Origin: JAYSSF01 sp043720715
Lineage (GTDB): Bacteria; Patescibacteriota; Gracilibacteria; Absconditabacterales; Absconditicoccaceae
Direction: 5' to 3'
NCBI GenBank assembly: GCA_043720715.1
Contig: JAYSSF010000018.1
Span: 1-9,010 of the forward strand
DNA length: 9,010 nt
Part shown: positions 5,895 through 9,010 of the stretch, in pieces
How positions within the stretch are numbered: the first letter of the stretch is position 1
How the letters are laid out: the number at the start of each line of letters is the position of its first letter
The notes under the pieces: model-generated
What the model was told of the DNA's origin: nothing
The model's input: the letters and a program-made list of their open reading frames with translations, nothing else
Database searches by the model: none
Translations under genes and position numbers: made by a program

Positions 5895-6857
5895 CTAGCT
5901 AAGAGTGCGAGGCTTGGCAATGAGAGGAATTTGATCCAATCATCATGCGATTACCTGCGCGCTACGCGATTGTAGTGTATCAAATGTAGTCATTGTGACC
6001 TCAGAGTCAATATATTGTAGGTGCGGAAGTAATAATTGTAGCAATTCTGAATCATTGGTAACAAGCTCGAGGTTTTGCTTCATGCCAGTACCCACCAGAT
6101 ACCAGTGGACAAATAGACCTTGGGTTCTGAGCAATGCACAATCCTCTTGAATCATAGCAAGCTGAGATCTCGTGTATCCTGTAATGGGTAGATTAATCTT
6201 GAGGGCGGTACATACACCGTTGGTCTGCTGGATATTGCCATAGAGGAGGAGGAGTCACAGGAAGCGAGATAATGATTGAACAACTTGCGTAGCACCCTCA
6301 CGAGTATTCGCTGTTGCTTGGACCTTTGCGTCGTCCGAAATCTCCATATTCTCGTCATTGCGAGGAGGTACGACGTGGCAATCCAGTGATTCTCGTTTAA
6401 TAAACCCCTCTGACGTTCCGCCATCTCCCCTTGACAAGGGAGACATCGCCATCGATGATTTATTTATTTGAATATAACGCCCAACCGCCTCACATCTTAG
6501 CCCGGTACCAAAATGAGCCAGTAACTCATTGTAATATTCGCTCTGACCAGCTGATCACTTAAACCAGTATGAATGCAATACTCCATCATCGTCTACCTCA
6601 CGATACCAAGTGATACCCTGACATAGATAGTCTAGATCCAGCGTGAATCCAATCAGCCAGTCACGATAATATGCTGACCAAGGAGACATCCCATCACTGA
6701 GATCTTTTCGGTTGATTTGAGTAAGCTGACCTTTGTGGGTGATGGGGATGATACTATCAGTGTCAGTGATTTGCTCTTGATTGAGCGTGTGAGTAAACTG
6801 TCTCAAGTCCTGCTCGATCAATGAATGTGTAATAATGGATGTGGGACGGATAAACAT
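5895..6857 (-). CDS. Unknown 320-residue protein with an in-frame repeat
   Basis: First gene of the sigma operon. With UGA as glycine (5940, 5943, 6255, 6555) the frame runs from ATG 6855-6857 to TAG 5895-5897. Residues 139-171 or so are a translated DNA repeat (SPLSRGDGGTSEGF...VVPPRNDEN) and probably not part of the original fold. The two flanking halves are weakly alike: an aromatic-hydrophobic segment (WLIGFTLDLDYL near 67, RFLGLLLLYGNI near 198), then a polar stretch, then a helix such as SELLQLLLPHLQYI. This loosely recalls the two-repeat LAGLIDADG homing endonuclease fold, but the catalytic acids are not in place, so I give no function. It has no transmembrane segment long enough to be sure of, which argues against a classical membrane anti-sigma factor. 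TATAAC (minus strand, 6864-6869) lies six bases before the ATG. Confidence 0.7.
6342..6452. repeat. Dispersed repeat inserted in frame in the 5895 gene
   Basis: Two parts. The first (6349-6385) matches 3317-3353 inverted at 33 of 37 positions, with TCATTGCGAGGAGGTACGAC nearly shared and GCAATCCA at its end. The second contains a hairpin TCTCCCCTTGACAAGGGAGA (6424-6443). The whole element is open in the host gene frame and adds about 35 residues. Confidence 0.75.
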
Positions 6858-6905
6858 GTGATGGTTATAACAAGAAAATATCAACTTTAATATAGGAGTA
6901 TGGGA

Positions 6906-6933
6906 ATAATACTCATTACTATTTTGCAATCAA
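6906..6933 (-). promoter_or_regulatory. Candidate promoter of the sigma operon
   Basis: On the minus strand TTGATT (6928-6933), 16 bases, TATTAT (6906-6911). This would give a leader of about 40 bases before the ATG at 6857. A competing reading is the TATAAC six bases from the ATG, which would give a leaderless transcript. Confidence 0.35.
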
Positions 6934-6942
6934 CATAATAAT

Positions 6943-6966
6943 AAAAAAATCCGTCATGACGACAGA
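6943..6966 (-). terminator. Rho-independent terminator after the 6991 gene
   Basis: On the minus strand TCTGTC (6961-6966) pairs with GACGGA (6950-6955), one G-T pair, loop GTCAT, followed by seven T. It separates the 6991 gene from the sigma operon. Confidence 0.8.
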
Positions 6967-6990
6967 TTAATAATTAATTCTTAAAATTGA

Positions 6991-7296
6991 CTAGTACATA
7001 ATAAGGTGTTCTGGATGATGAGGAGAAAGATCTCCTACAAAACCATTGATTGTTTGTGCAATCCAAGTATGCATAGCTCATATAGGTACTATAGTTAATC
7101 AAAATTTATGATAGCTATTTTTCTCCTTAAGTCATAAATCTTTGGTAATATAGTATGAGACATACTCATGATTATGTGTGTCAGTAATTTTGCCTGCTGG
7201 TACTTCTGTTGTTTTGGGTTTAGCTGAAGAAATAATACTATCAAATTGATTTTGTGTTAATGGTATCGTAACTATACCATCTTGAGTATTAGTCAT
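6991..7296 (-). CDS. Unknown 101-residue protein
   Basis: Seen only with UGA as glycine: three UGA codons give DLGLKE, KFGLTI and PIGAMH. ATG 7294-7296 to TAG 6991-6993. I do not recognise it. It is soluble, with an N-terminal TIPLTQNQFDSII stretch, then beta-like segments (HEYVSYYI, FGLTIVPI) and a His-rich C-terminus (SPHHPEHLIMY). A candidate promoter precedes it and a clear terminator follows, so it is a single-gene unit. Under the standard code it would be cut to about half and easily missed. Confidence 0.7.
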
Positions 7297-7322
7297 GAAT
7301 GAATTAGTAAGAAGATAAAATA

Positions 7323-7349
7323 AGTATAAACAACTTATTAACTTATCAA
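7323..7349 (-). promoter_or_regulatory. Candidate promoter of the 6991 gene
   Basis: On the minus strand TTGATA (7344-7349), a short 15-base spacer, TATACT (7323-7328). The leader would be about 20 bases. The rest of the 7297-7409 gap is AT-rich and shows no clear terminator for the gene before it. Confidence 0.35.
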
Positions 7350-7409
7350 TTTAATTCAATAGTATATGCTACGTATTGTAGTAGAAAAATATCTACATTT
7401 TATTATTTC

Positions 7410-8133
7410 TTACTTAGCAATCTTCCATATTATATCAAATATACTTTTCATGCTTTTAGAGAATCATTTACTTTTTATTATTAGTCACGACATTTCTCCA
7501 TCAGCGAACATAGCTATAGAGATTTTATCTTGAGAATAGATATTGATCTCACATGGAACGTCAAAAACAGATTGAGATATAAGACGAGTTTCTCTAAGAC
7601 TATATTTATCAAGCTCTTGATATCATTTATTTAGTGCCGTATCTGGAGATATTGTTTGGGCAGGTATATTATATTTAACTGGGTATAAACTCATTATCTA
7701 GATACGCCTTAAATGTCTTCTCAATATGATTAGTTCATATAAAAGTATAAATCTTTTTAGAATTAAGCATATCATTGTATAGAGTTTTCAGTCCATCGTA
7801 TCATTCAAAAAATTTAATCTGTGGTTTGTCGTCATCCTTTGCAGATAAAGCCATCATTGCCGGAACAACATCAAAAAAGCTGTCATATTTTAATTTCAAT
7901 TTTAACAATAACTCTTCAGCAGATATGCATTGATAATATGTGGTACTTTTATTGGTATATTGTACAGCATATCACCTCTGTATAAGTCATTTCATAATTG
8001 AATATGTCGTTACTCTATGTAATCCTATGCGTTTTGCTAATACAGAAATAGGTTGTGATCACATACTTATGCTTAATAAGTACAGTTTTGCTTCTTTTTC
8101 GCTAAATCAATAGTTGATGAGTTGATCAATCAT
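7410..8133 (-). pseudogene. TrmB-type transcriptional regulator, one frameshift
   Basis: A DNA-binding regulator of the TrmB family, which usually senses sugars or other metabolites. Residues 1-75 form the winged helix-turn-helix: the SEKEAKLYLLSI helix, then ISVLAKRIGLHRVTTYSIMKGLIQRGYAV, with UGA coding several glycines. The effector part begins with QIKFFEGYDGLKTLYNDML, matching the family's F-Y-E-G-x-x-G-I-x-x-x-Y-x-D. The first frame stops at TAA 7675-7677 (152 residues). The next frame carries on with the expected ending (SPDTALNKGYQELD, CEINIYSQDKISIAMF, FSKSMKSIFDIIWKIAK) to TAA 7410-7412. Dropping one base near 7682-7692, most simply one C of CCC (7681-7683), rejoins them into about 240 residues, a normal length. 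It may be a pseudogene, a sequencing error or a programmed +1 shift. Confidence 0.8.
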
Positions 8134-8159
8134 TGTGGGCTTAATTATTTTATTGATAA

Positions 8160-8186
8160 ATTCTATGAAACTATCTTTTAACTCAA
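8160..8186 (-). promoter_or_regulatory. Candidate promoter of the TrmB gene
   Basis: On the minus strand TTGAGT (8181-8186), 15 bases, TAGAAT (8160-8165), with a leader of about 20 bases to the ATG at 8133. Confidence 0.35.
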
Positions 8187-8200
8187 TCTCCTTCCCAAGC

Positions 8201-8230
8201 AACAGCGAGTACCCGCGAGGGTGCTACTCG
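8201..8230. repeat. Hairpin element that supplies the YhcG stop codon
   Basis: AACAGCGAGTACCC (8201-8214) starts like the elements in sufC and the ligase gene. CGAGTA (8206-8211) pairs with TACTCG (8225-8230) and CCC with GGG around a GCGA tetraloop, with a three-base bulge. On the minus strand the TAG stop of the YhcG gene (8224-8226) lies within the stem. Confidence 0.7.
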
Positions 8231-8925
8231 TCTTCTCAATCTTTCCTAGTTTGATGAGGAGCGGTTTCAATATTTTCGAGGAGTTTGGTGAGTTCTTCTT
8301 TATTTGGTAGATAGAGCTGATATTCTTTGCTGAAGATCTGATCTTTTTGATCATCTCAGATCGTATATTTGATGATCACTTGATCATTTTCTCTACAGAG
8401 GATGAGTCAGATGGTTTTGTTCTCATCGGTAGTTTTGACTTCTTGATCATATCGGTTGACATACATCTGCATCTGACCGATATCCTGATGTGTGAGTTTA
8501 CCGATCTTGAGATCAATAAGCAAGAAGCACTTGAGCAATCTATTATAGAACACTAGATCAATATAGAAATTATCAATATCAGTCTGAATTCTTTGTTGCC
8601 TCGCTACAAAGCTAAATCACTTACCAAGCTCAAGCAGAAACATCTGAATACTATTGATAATTGCGGTTTCCAGATCTCTTTCGGAGTATCTATGATCCTC
8701 ATGTAATCATAGGAACTCAAGAATATATGAATCTTTGATCAGGTCTTGTGTTTGAGCTACGATTTGTCATTCTTGAGCAAGTTTCATGATTCATACTTTA
8801 TCCTGACTGAGTGCAAGTCTATGATATAAAGCACTATTGATTTGCCTATCGAGTTCTCTACTCGTCCATCACTGATCATTACATTCTAGTATAAAGAACT
8901 CTCTTTCATTAGGGAAACACTGCAA
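8224..8925 (-). CDS. DUF1016/YhcG-type PDDEXK nuclease, N-terminally truncated
   Basis: The C-terminal PDDEXK nuclease half of the YhcG (DUF1016) family, proteins often linked to mobile elements and defence. The residues GWTSRELDRQINSALYHRL (19-37), DLIKDSYILEFLGL (61-74) and LELGKGFSFVARQ (98-110) are family hallmarks. The nuclease core has YIDLVFY (121-127) and IDLKIGK (137-143), with probable catalytic D123, D138 and K140, followed by QMQMYVNRYD. UGA codes several of the glycines. The family is usually about 330-350 residues with an N-terminal domain; here about 100 residues are missing. The frame closes at a TAG just upstream. A TTG start at 8925 after AGAGGTAGG, the best Shine-Dalgarno-like site in the window, gives 233 residues. 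So it may be expressed, but a 5'-truncated pseudogene is equally possible. Confidence 0.82.
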
Positions 8926-8930
8926 AACCT
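8913..8930 (-). repeat. Inverted copy of the 18-base repeat
   Basis: GGAAACACTGCAAAACCT is the exact reverse complement of 77-94. It covers the presumed start of the truncated YhcG gene. In both copies the strand reads VLQCF in the open frame. Confidence 0.85.
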
Positions 8931-8977
8931 ACCTCTAAAATAACACTAAAATAATCAATTTTCACTAGCAAAAAAGC

Positions 8978-9010
8978 TAAGAAACAGTACTATATGACTA
9001 GTATTTCTTA
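8978..9010. repeat. Inverted repeat at the window edge
   Basis: TAAGAAA (8978-8984) and TTTCTTA (9004-9010) form the outer arms, with TACT and AGTA pairing inside. The arms are short and AT-rich. It may continue beyond the window; no gene is seen in 8931-9010. Confidence 0.4.

Noticed and set aside
6152..6452. Separate small genes inside the 5895 gene
   Set aside because: They are pieces of one table-25 gene or of the repeat read in another frame.
5895..6857. Anti-sigma factor
   Set aside because: The position is suggestive, but there is no clear transmembrane helix or zinc-binding anti-sigma motif; left as unknown.
8347..8556. Plus-strand open frame of 69 codons
   Set aside because: It is opposite the PDDEXK core of the YhcG gene.

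Overview
The window reads coherently only if UGA codes for glycine (translation table 25). Under the standard code several conserved genes on the minus strand break at TGA. Each break falls where the family has a conserved glycine: the SufC signature FSGGE and D-loop SGLD, and the P-loop of guanylate kinase. With UGA as glycine they become full-length proteins. This code, the AT-rich DNA, the small genes and the scarcity of Shine-Dalgarno sites point to a candidate-phyla bacterium of the Absconditabacteria (SR1) or Gracilibacteria (BD1-5) group. I cannot choose between the two.

Layout. Positions 1-295 hold an imperfect palindrome and the leader of a cold-shock protein gene (296-562, +), which ends in a clear terminator. 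On the minus strand follow a small unknown gene (637-1011), the complete tmRNA gene ssrA with its terminator and promoter (1048-1532), and sufC (1608-2372). A small unknown gene runs the other way at 2539-2733 (+), and an unknown gene rich in UGA codons (2761-3291, -) converges on it.

Positions 3362-6857 look like one minus-strand transcription unit of four genes. In order of transcription they are a 320-residue unknown protein, an ECF-type sigma factor, an O-antigen ligase/polymerase-like membrane protein, and guanylate kinase, with gaps of 0, 15 and 13 bases. The pairing suggests a sigma factor linked to surface polysaccharide synthesis; that is inference. Upstream lie a 101-residue unknown protein (6991-7296, -), a TrmB-type regulator broken by one frameshift (7410-8133, -), and a DUF1016/YhcG-type nuclease lacking its N-terminal domain (8224-8925, -).

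The most unusual theme is short repeats placed inside genes without breaking the frame. A 48-base in-frame unit with a hairpin, bounded by 15-base direct repeats, lies in sufC. A related GC-rich hairpin, with a run of eight G, lies in the O-antigen ligase gene, and a third copy supplies the stop codon of the YhcG gene. A different repeat adds about 35 residues to the first gene of the sigma operon and has a second copy next to guanylate kinase. An 18-base sequence also occurs in inverted orientation near both ends of the window, and one copy sits exactly where the YhcG gene is truncated.
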